Assembly: GCA_958296165.1 (NCBI GenBank)
Contig: OY282447.1
Coordinates: 1,116,001 to 1,180,000, forward strand
DNA length: 64,000 bases
Reading direction: 5' to 3'
DNA from: an uncultured Pseudomonadales bacterium
GTDB taxonomy: Bacteria; Pseudomonadota; Gammaproteobacteria; Pseudomonadales; Azotimanducaceae
Below the pieces are notes generated by a model. The model was not told the origin of the DNA and searched no databases. It worked only from the letters and a program-made list of their open reading frames with translations. Both the position numbers and the translations under genes were made by a program. Every line of letters starts with the position of its first letter. Within the stretch, counting starts at the first letter, position 1. Below, piece after piece: positions 43,176 through 51,900 of the stretch.

Positions 43176-44534
43176 ATGCCCGCCCAGTCTATGGAAGAGC
43201 TGGTTGCGCTCTGCAAGCGCCGCGGCTTCGTGTTCCAAGCCAGCGAGATCTACGGTGGCTTGCAGGGCATCTACGACTACGGGCCGCTGGGCGTGGAGTT
43301 GAAGAACAACCTCAAGGCCGCTTGGTGGCGAGCGATGGTGCATGAGCGCGACGACGTGGAAGGGCTGGACTCGGCGATTCTCACCAACCCCAACGTGCTG
43401 CGATACTCCGGCCACGAGGACACCTTTTCCGACCCGCTGGTAGACTGCCGGACCTGCAAGTCGCGCTGGCGAGAGGATCACCTCCACGGCGAGTTCTGTC
43501 CGCACTGCGGCTCTCCGGACCTAACTGATGCGCGGCCCTTTAACTTGATGTTCAAGACCAATGTAGGGCCCGTGGAGGATGCGTCGGCATTCGCCTACCT
43601 GCGGCCAGAGACGGCGCAATCCATCTTTACCAATTTCAAGAACGTGCTCGATTCCACGTCCGCCAAGCTGCCGTTCGGCATCGCACAGATCGGCAAGGCA
43701 TTCCGCAATGAGATCACGCCGCGCAATTTCGTATTTCGAGTGCGCGAATTCGAGCAGATGGAGCTGGAGTTCTTCGTGGAACCGGGCACGGACGAAGACT
43801 GGCACGAGCGTTGGGTGGAAGAACGCTTGGCGTGGTGGCGCGAGCAAGGCATCGATGGCAACCGCTTGAGGCTGCTGCGCGTGCCAGACGACGAACTCGC
43901 GCACTACTCCAAGCAGACCGTAGACGTGATGTACCACTTTCCGCATGGCATCGAGGAACTCGAAGGCATCGCCAATCGCACCGACTTCGACTTGGGTTCG
44001 CACACCAAGAACCAACGCAGTCTCGACATCACTGCGGCGGTGCTGCCGAACCGCGATTCCAATGCGCGGCTGGCGGTACAGCGCCAAAGCGACAAGCGCT
44101 GGATGGTTCCTTTCGTGATCGAGCCATCTGCTGGCGTCGACCGCGGCGTATTGGCGGTTTTGAACGAAGCCTACAACGTGGAGACGCTTGCGAACGGCAG
44201 CCAGCGCACGCTGCTTTCCTTGCAGCCGCATCTAGCGCCTGTGAAGGCGGCCGTGCTGCCGCTGAAACGCAATCACGACGGTATCGTGGCCACCGCCCGA
44301 GCCATCAAGGCCAGCCTGACGAAGCTCGGGCTAGGCCGGATTCTGTTCGAGAATACCGGCAACATCGGCAAGGGCTACCGACGCCACGACGAAGTGGGCA
44401 CGCCGCTTTGCATCACGGTCGATCACCAAACGCTCGACGATAACGCCGTCACGGTGCGCGACCGCGATACGATGCATCAAGAGCGCGTCAACACGACGGC
44501 GCTTGCGGACTACCTAAGGGAGCGTTTGGCATGA
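43176..44534 (+). CDS. glyS: Glycyl-tRNA synthetase, single-chain dimeric type
   Basis: A 452-residue class II synthetase starting at ATG 43176 ([20 protein letters not shown]). It contains [21 protein letters not shown], a zinc-binding insertion (CRTCKS then FCPHCGS), motif 2 ([20 protein letters not shown]) and the motif 3 region ([14 protein letters not shown], an altered G.GRGV.A). The C-terminal anticodon-binding domain ends [10 protein letters not shown]. This is the alpha2 type, not the GlyQ/GlyS alpha2beta2 type common in many proteobacteria. The upstream TTG at 43134 would add a non-conserved leader. Confidence 0.93.
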   Translation: MPAQSMEELVALCKRRGFVFQASEIYGGLQGIYDYGPLGVELKNNLKAAWWRAMVHERDDVEGLDSAILTNPNVLRYSGHEDTFSDPLVDCRTCKSRWREDHLHGEFCPHCGSPDLTDARPFNLMFKTNVGPVEDASAFAYLRPETAQSIFTNFKNVLDSTSAKLPFGIAQIGKAFRNEITPRNFVFRVREFEQMELEFFVEPGTDEDWHERWVEERLAWWREQGIDGNRLRLLRVPDDELAHYSKQTVDVMYHFPHGIEELEGIANRTDFDLGSHTKNQRSLDITAAVLPNRDSNARLAVQRQSDKRWMVPFVIEPSAGVDRGVLAVLNEAYNVETLANGSQRTLLSLQPHLAPVKAAVLPLKRNHDGIVATARAIKASLTKLGLGRILFENTGNIGKGYRRHDEVGTPLCITVDHQTLDDNAVTVRDRDTMHQERVNTTALADYLRERLA

Positions 44535-45052
44535 CTCGTGCGGTCATCGCCGCTATCGGCGAAGATCGGCCGGGCATCGTCAATGCAATTGCCGAGATCG
44601 TATCCGACTTGAACCTCTCTATTGAGGATAGCCGCATGACGGTGCTCGGCGGCGAGTTCGCGGTGCTGATGTCTGTGGCAGGCGGAACGCTGCCGCTGCA
44701 GCGGCTGGAGACCAAGCTGCGCAAGCTGGCCGAGAAGATGGACTTGGCGTTTCTGTTTCGGCGCACCGATGGGCGCGAGAATGTAGAAGGGCGCGTACCC
44801 TACACGGTGAGCGTTACCGCCATGGATCATCCCGGCATCGTGCATCAGGTGGCCAACTTCTTTTCATCGCAGAACATCAACATCTACAACCTAGATACCG
44901 TAACCGAACGTGCGCCGCATACCGGCACGCCGATTTTCTCGCTGGTTATGGAAATCGAAGTGCCGCCCGAGATCAGAATCGTCGAGCTGCGCGACAGTTT
45001 TTTCTACTTCTGCGACGACCACGACTTAGACGGCGAGCTTAGGCCGTCTTAG
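44531..45052 (+). CDS. GcvR-like protein with two ACT domains
   Basis: A 173-residue protein overlapping glyS by ATGA. Two ACT domains are visible: [20 protein letters not shown] at the N-terminus and [20 protein letters not shown] from about residue 92. GcvR proteins of this architecture sense glycine and restrain glycine-cleavage expression. The overlap with a glycine-tRNA synthetase gene supports a glycine-linked role here. No DNA-binding domain is present, as expected for GcvR. Confidence 0.85.
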   Translation: MTRAVIAAIGEDRPGIVNAIAEIVSDLNLSIEDSRMTVLGGEFAVLMSVAGGTLPLQRLETKLRKLAEKMDLAFLFRRTDGRENVEGRVPYTVSVTAMDHPGIVHQVANFFSSQNINIYNLDTVTERAPHTGTPIFSLVMEIEVPPEIRIVELRDSFFYFCDDHDLDGELRPS

Positions 45053-45059
45053 GTGTACG

Positions 45060-45695
45060 ATGGGCCATCCGTCCAACATCACGCCAATCGAACATCGCAT
45101 ATCGCTCGCGGAGCGCGAGCTGCGCAGCAGGCACCGTGCCGGCATACTCTGGCTCACGGGCCTATCCGGTGCTGGAAAATCGACTCTCGCATTCTCGCTC
45201 GAGGAGCGGCTGTTTCGGGAAGGCTGGCAGGTCTATGTGCTCGACGGCGACAACATCCGTGGCGGCCTCAATGCGGATCTCGGCTTTTCCCATGCGGATC
45301 GCACGGAGAATATCCGCCGCGTGGGGCAAGTGGCCGTGTTGCTAGCGGACGCTGGATTTCTTTGCATTTCAGCATTCATCTCTCCCTATCGCGCAGACCG
45401 CGAGCGGGCGCGGGCTGCCGCTGGCGGCCGTTTTCACGAAGTGTATGTTCGGGCGGATCTGGCGACCTGCGAGCGCCGCGATCCGAAGGGCCTGTATAGG
45501 AGAGCGCGGGCAGGACAAATGAGCGCATTCACAGCCATCGACGATGTCTACGAAGTTCCGCAGAGCCCCGAACTCGTTGTTGACACGACCATCGATACTG
45601 CCGAGACCTCGTTGGCGGTGCTCGCAGACTACGTCTCGGCCAACTTTCAGGTTGCATCGTCGACCGCCGCCGCTCTCTCCCAAGCAAGAACATGA
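45060..45695 (+). CDS. cysC: Adenylylsulfate (APS) kinase
   Basis: A 211-residue kinase starting at ATG 45060. It has P-loop LTGLSGAGKST, LDGDNIRGGLNADLGFSHAD (DGDN and FS..DR motifs, here FSHADR), ENIRRVGQVA and CISAFISPYRADRERARA. It phosphorylates APS to PAPS, the sulfate donor. The C-terminal lid keeps KGLYRRARAGQ. No sulfate-reduction genes are nearby. Instead, two proteins with sulfotransferase domains are encoded downstream, so PAPS is likely made for sulfation of a polysaccharide. The stop overlaps the next start. Confidence 0.92.
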   Translation: MGHPSNITPIEHRISLAERELRSRHRAGILWLTGLSGAGKSTLAFSLEERLFREGWQVYVLDGDNIRGGLNADLGFSHADRTENIRRVGQVAVLLADAGFLCISAFISPYRADRERARAAAGGRFHEVYVRADLATCERRDPKGLYRRARAGQMSAFTAIDDVYEVPQSPELVVDTTIDTAETSLAVLADYVSANFQVASSTAAALSQART

Positions 45696-46729
45696 GATCC
45701 ATCTTAGTCACCGGCGGCGCCGGGTTCATAGGCTCAAACTTCATCCGCTATTGGCTCGACGCACATCCTAATGACCATCTCGTAGGCTACGATCTGCTCA
45801 CCTATGCCGCCAATTCTGCGAGCCTCGCAGACGTATCGGGGCGGTGGCCAGACCGATACGCGTTCGTGCAGGGGGACATCGGCGACTACGATCTGGCCTT
45901 GCGCACATTGCGCCAACACGCCATAGAGGTCGTGGTTCACTTCGCCGCGGAATCGCACAATAGCCGCGCCGTGGTTCAGCCAGCGGCGTTCTTCCAAACA
46001 AACGTCGTTGGCACCGTGCAGCTCATGCGAGCAGCGCTCGATGCGAACGTAGAGCGCTTCCATCACGTCTCTACCTGCGAAGTCTATGGCGACTTGCCGC
46101 TAGACTCGGACGAGATGTTTACGGAATCTTCGCCGTTGGTGCCGAAGACGCCCTACAACGCCTCCAAGGCTGGGGCCGATCTTGCCGTCAATGCGTTCCA
46201 TCGAACCTACGGCTTGCCCATTACGGTCTCGAACTGTGCGAACAACTACGGCCCTTACCAGTTCCCAGAGAAGGTAATACCGCACTTCGTGGTGAGCGCC
46301 CTGCAAGGCAAGCCGATGACGCTCTATCGGAGCAGCCGAAACAAGCGAGAGTGGCTGCATGTGGACGATCACTGCCGTGCGATCGATCTGATCCTCAGCG
46401 ATGGCGACATCGGGGAGACCTACAACGTTGGCAGCGGACTGGAAATCGACGTGGAGGGCATTGCCGATCGCATTGTCCACGTTCTTGGGCTGGACGCCGC
46501 CGCATCAAAGGTGTACGTGCCGGATCGGCCTAGCCACGATCGCCGTTACTTGCTCGACTCCGCGAAGCTGCGCGACAGTCTAGGCTGGGCACCCGACGTG
46601 GATTTCGAGGACGGCTTTCGTCGCACGGTGCTGTGGTACCGCGACAACGGCGATTGGTGGCTGCCACTGCTCGCTCGCCTCGACATTGACGAGCGTGGCT
46701 GGCACAGCGCCGTCGGCAAACACGCCTAG
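45692..46729 (+). CDS. dTDP-glucose 4,6-dehydratase-like SDR enzyme
   Basis: A 345-residue extended SDR starting at ATG 45692, overlapping cysC. It has the dinucleotide motif TGGAGFIGSN (7-16), the YxxxK pair in YNASK (155-159), and RmlB-type text (NCANNYGPYQFPEKVIPHFV, NKREWLHVDDHCRAIDLIL, YNVGSGLE). The catalytic STDEVYG of RmlB is STCEVYG here, so the Asp that protonates O4 in known enzymes is Cys129. HFAAESHVDRS is likewise HFAAESHNSRA. It could be a related NDP-hexose dehydratase or epimerase of a distinct subgroup. It belongs to the polysaccharide locus. Confidence 0.85.
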   Translation: MRSILVTGGAGFIGSNFIRYWLDAHPNDHLVGYDLLTYAANSASLADVSGRWPDRYAFVQGDIGDYDLALRTLRQHAIEVVVHFAAESHNSRAVVQPAAFFQTNVVGTVQLMRAALDANVERFHHVSTCEVYGDLPLDSDEMFTESSPLVPKTPYNASKAGADLAVNAFHRTYGLPITVSNCANNYGPYQFPEKVIPHFVVSALQGKPMTLYRSSRNKREWLHVDDHCRAIDLILSDGDIGETYNVGSGLEIDVEGIADRIVHVLGLDAAASKVYVPDRPSHDRRYLLDSAKLRDSLGWAPDVDFEDGFRRTVLWYRDNGDWWLPLLARLDIDERGWHSAVGKHA

Positions 46730-47307
46730 TACGTCTAGCGTCTAGCGATGGCGTGCCAACAGCCCGCGTGATAGTGTGACTGGTATGAAAGACGAGCGAC
46801 CGCCGGCGCCTCTTGCGGCCGAGCACTAAACGGCCCGACCACCGCCTGCCATGCGGCGCTTTGAGGGTGCCGCGGGTGGGACCCTCCTGCAGGCCCACGG
46901 GGAACGTCGCCACCTTCGACGCGTGCGGACAGGCGACTAGCGATTGGCGAAGAGTTGCAGAACCGCCGTCGCCGAAACCCAAGAATCTAAACAGACAAGC
47001 CTAGAGGGTCGATTCGGGATCATCAGAGGATGACCGTGACAATGGCCACCGAGTGGCTTTCGAGCTTGGAGACAGGCGTGTGCCTTCGTCAAAGGCGGCG
47101 AGGGATTAGATTCGTCGGTTCGGACCGGAGTTCTCGGAACGACTTCGTGCGGCGCCTGCTGGTGAAGTTCGACTTGCACAATCACAACCTTGCAGCCGTG
47201 AGAACCTCGCTCAATTGCAGCGTCGGTGCCATCGCAACAGTGACTTTGGCAGGCGGATCGTTGGTCGGTCGCCGAGTGGGTGTGCCGGAGTACCTAATAC
47301 CACTCCA
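46730..47307. other. Gene-poor stretch between the RmlB-like and methyltransferase genes
   Basis: I see no supported gene here. A 95-codon plus-strand frame (47030-47317) begins MTVTMATEWLSSLETGVCLR but has no ribosome binding site or known relative. The two bordering genes converge on this stretch. No strong terminator was noticed. Confidence 0.4.
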
Positions 47308-48906
47308 TCAACTCTGAGCGACCTGAGATATTTTTCTGGCAACGACTGCGACATGACGGTGCGCGAGCAATGAGGGGGCGGGCGGTAGCTCTACCGTAGG
47401 CACCAGGCCGTAGGCGGCGAAAAGATCCAAAGAGTCGGTACCGAGGTGGCGGCACACCGGCACGCATAGCTTCTCGACACCCGATGTAGCACCGTACCGT
47501 ACGACTAGCTGCCGTTCGCCCTTTTGGGGGCGTGGCGGCCGGTGCGCCAGCGGCAAGAAGAAGCGATCCTGAAAGACGACGGCACCGGCTGGACGCAACA
47601 GGCGTCGTATATGGCCGACAAATACCTCCAAGTCCGGTACGAGCTGCAACACATCGCGCAAGAGCAGTATGTCCACGCTAGCAAAGCGCGAGACCGCATC
47701 GACGATCTCGGCACCAAGATTCTCTTCCGCACCTTCACTACATTGCATAAGGGAGTGGGCTCGGTAGCCCGCGGCGACCCGGCAGGCCGCGCGAATAGCC
47801 GGGTCCCCGGTGAGGTCGAGAATAGAGCGGCCGCCTAGACCGTGACCGGCGAAGTGTGACAAATTCACCTCAACACCACGTGAACCTAGACTCAGCAACA
47901 TCGCTCCGAGATGCATTGAGCGAGTCGTCGCTCGACAAGCCGGACAGTCGGCCAACAGGGGGTCTGAACCAGCATAGATCGGCCGCCACCCGCAAACGAG
48001 ACAGCGTGCGCTGTTAATGCTGTCCGGGCGCACCTCCCGAAGCGGGAGACCGCGCGCAGCTGCTGGCCCTAATCGGGCACGCCGCTGCCAACGGCCGCTC
48101 TCAGCTCTCTCTGTCGCGAGCTGCCAAGTGCATCGTGTCGGTGCGTTGACTGCCACGATCGTACGCACCCGGTGTGGGCCATCAAGCAGCAGATGGCCGT
48201 TGAAGAACCAAGCATCGAGACCCGAGATCCGGTGGTAATCCAGTAGATCCTCGCCGAAGTCCGTAAAGACAAGGGCCTTGCCGCCAGTCCCAGATACATG
48301 AAACCTTGGCGCTAGGTGATGCACTATTTCGCCGTCCACGAGTTCCGCTCGTGCAGTCGACGCCGCTGGCAAGGGCCACTGTAAGGGCACCGTGAAGATG
48401 TGAGCGCCGCCGGGGCGCAGCAATCTCGCGACCTCCGCGACCGCTTGGCGCCAGTCGGCGACATGCTCCAAGACGTCGCTCGTTACTATAAGGTCGAATG
48501 ATTTGTCTGCGAAGGTGGTACGTCTAATGTCCTCGCAGTGTACGCCGTCCTTTTCGTCGCCTAACGGTTGATCTTCGAACAGATACGCTTGGCAGTAGCC
48601 AGGGAGTGTACGAAACCGGTTCACGAACGGGCCTCGTAAACCGAACTCCAAGATTGCGAGTTCGCGGCCGACGGTCTGCACGAAGTCGTCCAAGCACATC
48701 GCTACACCATCCGAAAACTGGTGGACAATCGCAGTGGCCTGATCGCGATACCGCAAGGTTGTGCCACAGAGAGCGCAAGCAAACTGGTCCCTAGGGTGAA
48801 GGCCAGGACGCTTGTATCCCGTGAAAACACCGAACTCGCCGCAGACGCTACAACAACCCGTAAAGGCGTGCAGCTTCTCCAGAGGAGACGTTTCGACGCT
48901 GGTCAT
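47308..48906 (-). CDS. Tandem zinc-ribbon/SAM-methyltransferase protein
   Basis: A 532-residue protein whose ATG (48906) overlaps the giant glycosyltransferase stop by ATGA. It consists of two similar halves. The first has a zinc ribbon (C19-x2-C22, C44-x2-C47), then ILEFGLRGPFVNRF and the class I methyltransferase core (FDLIVTSDVLEHVADWRQAV, LLRPGGAHIFTVPL). The second has a ribbon CLVCG..DCPAC near residues 298-325, then SILDLTGDPAIRAACRVAAG and VDILLLRDVLQLVPDLEVFV, RLLRPAGAVVFQDRF. The second core lacks a clean GxGxG loop and may be degenerate. It probably methylates a sugar of the polysaccharide. Confidence 0.75.
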   Translation of the reverse strand: MTSVETSPLEKLHAFTGCCSVCGEFGVFTGYKRPGLHPRDQFACALCGTTLRYRDQATAIVHQFSDGVAMCLDDFVQTVGRELAILEFGLRGPFVNRFRTLPGYCQAYLFEDQPLGDEKDGVHCEDIRRTTFADKSFDLIVTSDVLEHVADWRQAVAEVARLLRPGGAHIFTVPLQWPLPAASTARAELVDGEIVHHLAPRFHVSGTGGKALVFTDFGEDLLDYHRISGLDAWFFNGHLLLDGPHRVRTIVAVNAPTRCTWQLATERAESGRWQRRARLGPAAARGLPLREVRPDSINSARCLVCGWRPIYAGSDPLLADCPACRATTRSMHLGAMLLSLGSRGVEVNLSHFAGHGLGGRSILDLTGDPAIRAACRVAAGYRAHSLMQCSEGAEENLGAEIVDAVSRFASVDILLLRDVLQLVPDLEVFVGHIRRLLRPAGAVVFQDRFFLPLAHRPPRPQKGERQLVVRYGATSGVEKLCVPVCRHLGTDSLDLFAAYGLVPTVELPPAPSLLAHRHVAVVARKISQVAQS

Positions 48907-51900
48907 AGCAGCTTCTTGGCGATTTCAGTCATCATCTCGTCCACGCGACGGTCCCAAGAGTTGCGCTGCACCACCGTAAGCAGTGCTTGTTTGTCGAGTG
49001 TAAATCGACCATCGAGTACCTCATCCACGCCTGCTACGAAGTCCGCATGGCTCGACGCCACCCGCATGAACGGCCTGAATTCGCCTAAGTTCTCGATCTG
49101 TGTTGTAACCACAGGGATAGAGTCCGCCGCATAGGCAAGTACCTTGAGCGGGTGCATGGCGCGCGTCTGTTCCGTGTCCCGATGCGGTACCAGCGCGACA
49201 TCTAGCTGAGATATCCATGCCCGCACCTCTGGATAAGTGACGACCCCGAAGAACGTCACATTGGGCAGTTCCCTCAGCCGCAACAGATCTGCTTCGGCAG
49301 AGTGGGTAGAACCTATGAATGCCAATTGGTAGTCCGGTCGCTCGGTAGCCAGCTTGCGCAACAGGGCGCTATCCGTCTTGGGTTCGAGATTTCCGACCAA
49401 GCCAATGATGGGCTTTTGCAGCGCCGCGAACTGCCGGAAACGAAAGTCCCTTGCTGTAACGGGTGCAGGACGGGTATCGCAGCCGTTGGGCACAACTGTG
49501 ACTTTGGCGATCTTCGCCATAGAGCGTTGTAGCTTCGTGCAGTTCGCAAACACTACGTCGGCGCTACCTAGAACCTCTCGATAGTGCTGATCGACTCGCT
49601 CCAGCCACGCCGCGTCGCTATTGGCCCAAGTCCTCTGGTCATCTACGACGTCGACTACGTTCAGCCGTGGCTGCAGCCTCGCGTTGATGTCCATGGTGTG
49701 CTTGAAGTATGGATAGTGCCAGAACACCGCTTGACTTGGCTCCACTCCGATTGAATCAAGTTCCGCCGCCACATAGTCTTCATAGGCTACTGGGGACCCG
49801 TCCGAATGGATTTGGCTACCGTCCCGGTAGGCATGATAGCTCACCTTCTCAACGTCCATCAGCCGCCAGCTTCGCAGGAGCGTCATGTGGGCAATGAGTC
49901 CGGATTGATCTGTTGGTGGCCGCTGGGTGGCGAAGGCACGGTCTGGCACAGGTGGCTCGAACACCGCTATGTGGCCGATGTCGGCCCGTTCGCGGAGGTA
50001 GGTCACGATCATTTCGAACCGCCGTCCATAGAGGCCAACGTCGTTCTGTTTCCAGAACATGACGATATCGATGCCTTGGCGGGGCGCGAGAGACCGCTGT
50101 CGCTGGCAAAAGCGGGATTCCTGTTCCTGCAGAAATTGCCGCGCCGCGCCATGCAATGTCTTCGGCGACTCCAAAGTGCGCTCGATTACGGCTGACAGAT
50201 CCCGCAATATTGCTTGGTAGCTTCCATTCTGTAGAAACCACCGCCTAGCCTGCAGTGCACGCCGCTGGCGTTCGTCCCGCGACATCGTCAGCAGGTCCCT
50301 TATTGCAGTTGCCGCAGCCTCTCGGCTTGCCGTATGCACGAGACCCGCCGCGACCAGATTCTCTATCGACTGCGTAGCGGTGGCGAGTACCGGAACCCCC
50401 ATTGCCAGCGCATCGATCAGCTTCGCAGGAAGTTGAAACCGACTGATCGCACTTTCCGGGTCCGGCAATAGGCACACTAGGTCGGCTGCGGCCAACAAGC
50501 CTGGCAGCGCCTCGAAAGGTTGATCCGCGAGCATCGTCAAACGATCCCCGCCAGCATGCAGCAGTGCATTGCCGAAGGACTTGTCCGGGGGCGTACCAAC
50601 CACAACCAAGCTGCAGTCCTCGACGCCACTTGCCCGGATGGCGGAAACGAGCTCCAATAGACCCTTGTGAGGGCGAGGCGTGCCGACGAAGAACACCAGC
50701 CGATCTTGGTCCTTGAAACCTAGTTGCCGCCGAGTCACCGCACCGGCGACCTTGCCTGGATCGAACACGTGCTCGTCACGGGCATGGGGAACCACCACGC
50801 CCCCGAACTTCGATTGCAGCGTTGGATTGGAGACCAGCAGCTCGTCGGCAAACGGCAGCAGCGGCTCAATGCGTCGCGTCCACGCCTCCTCGTGCGGCAC
50901 CTGCAACGTTTCCGCTGGCAAGTCCGCCACACTCTCCAACGGTTGTCGGTTAGCGAAGAAAGAGAGCTCGTAGTCGTCTACGTCCACGATCAAAGGGCGA
51001 TTTCGAACCGCCTTCAGCATCAGGCCCAGCTGAACCGTGGGCAACCGCGCCTTGCAGGCGATCACCACATCGGGGTCGATCTTGGCTGCTAGCGACTCAA
51101 GCTGTTGCTGAAAAGCTGGAAAGTTCTTGCCGGGTAGAATGACCGGCTCTATCGGTGCGCCGCGCAACGGTGCCCATACGTCGCTGCCATAGCGCGGAAA
51201 CTGAAAGCCGATCAGCACGACACGGTATTGTCGTGATAGCGCCTCAGCAAGCAAGTATGCGCGTCCATATGGATTGTGGCCGACGTCCCAAGCAAGCACC
51301 GCAACGGTTGTGCGTCGAGGTTTGGTCCGTTCCGCGGTCGGCCGTCGGCTCGCGTCTTTCGCATCCGCGGCTGGCGGCTTGATAGCTCGTGAGACGGTTG
51401 GTAGGGGGTCTTCAGTTAGGCGCAACAGTGTCTCAGCCGCCGTGGCCGGCGGCGCGCGTAGACGCAAGCGATAGGGGAGGGAGAGGACCGCGTGTCCGAA
51501 CCGCCATCGGCGGGTAGCTAGCAGCGCTTTGACACCAACCCTTAGATGGCCAGCGAGGTGCAGCAGCGCGTTCTTCTCGCGCTGAAGCTCCCGATTCTTG
51601 CGTCGCACCTCGTCTAGCTCCTGGCGCAGCTTGGCAGCAACGGAAATCTGGCGCTTGGTCTCGTCCTTTGCTACGCCGAGCTCTCGCAAGCTGTCGTCCA
51701 AGTCTCTGCGCTCGTCCTGACGGGCGGCCGCTAGGCGCGCTACTTCCTCCTTTGCCGCGCCGAGCTCCCGCAAGCTGTCGTCCAAGTCTCTGCGCTCGTC
51801 CTGACGGGCGGCCGCTAGGCGCGCTACTTCCTCCTTTGCCGCGCCGAGCTCCCGCAAGCTGTCGTCCAAGTCTCTGCGCTCGTCCTGACGGGCGGCCGCT

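Noticed and set aside
47030-47317. A 95-codon plus-strand ORF in the gap after the RmlB-like gene
   Set aside because: It has no ribosome binding site, no recognisable domain, and overlaps the 3' end of the methyltransferase gene.
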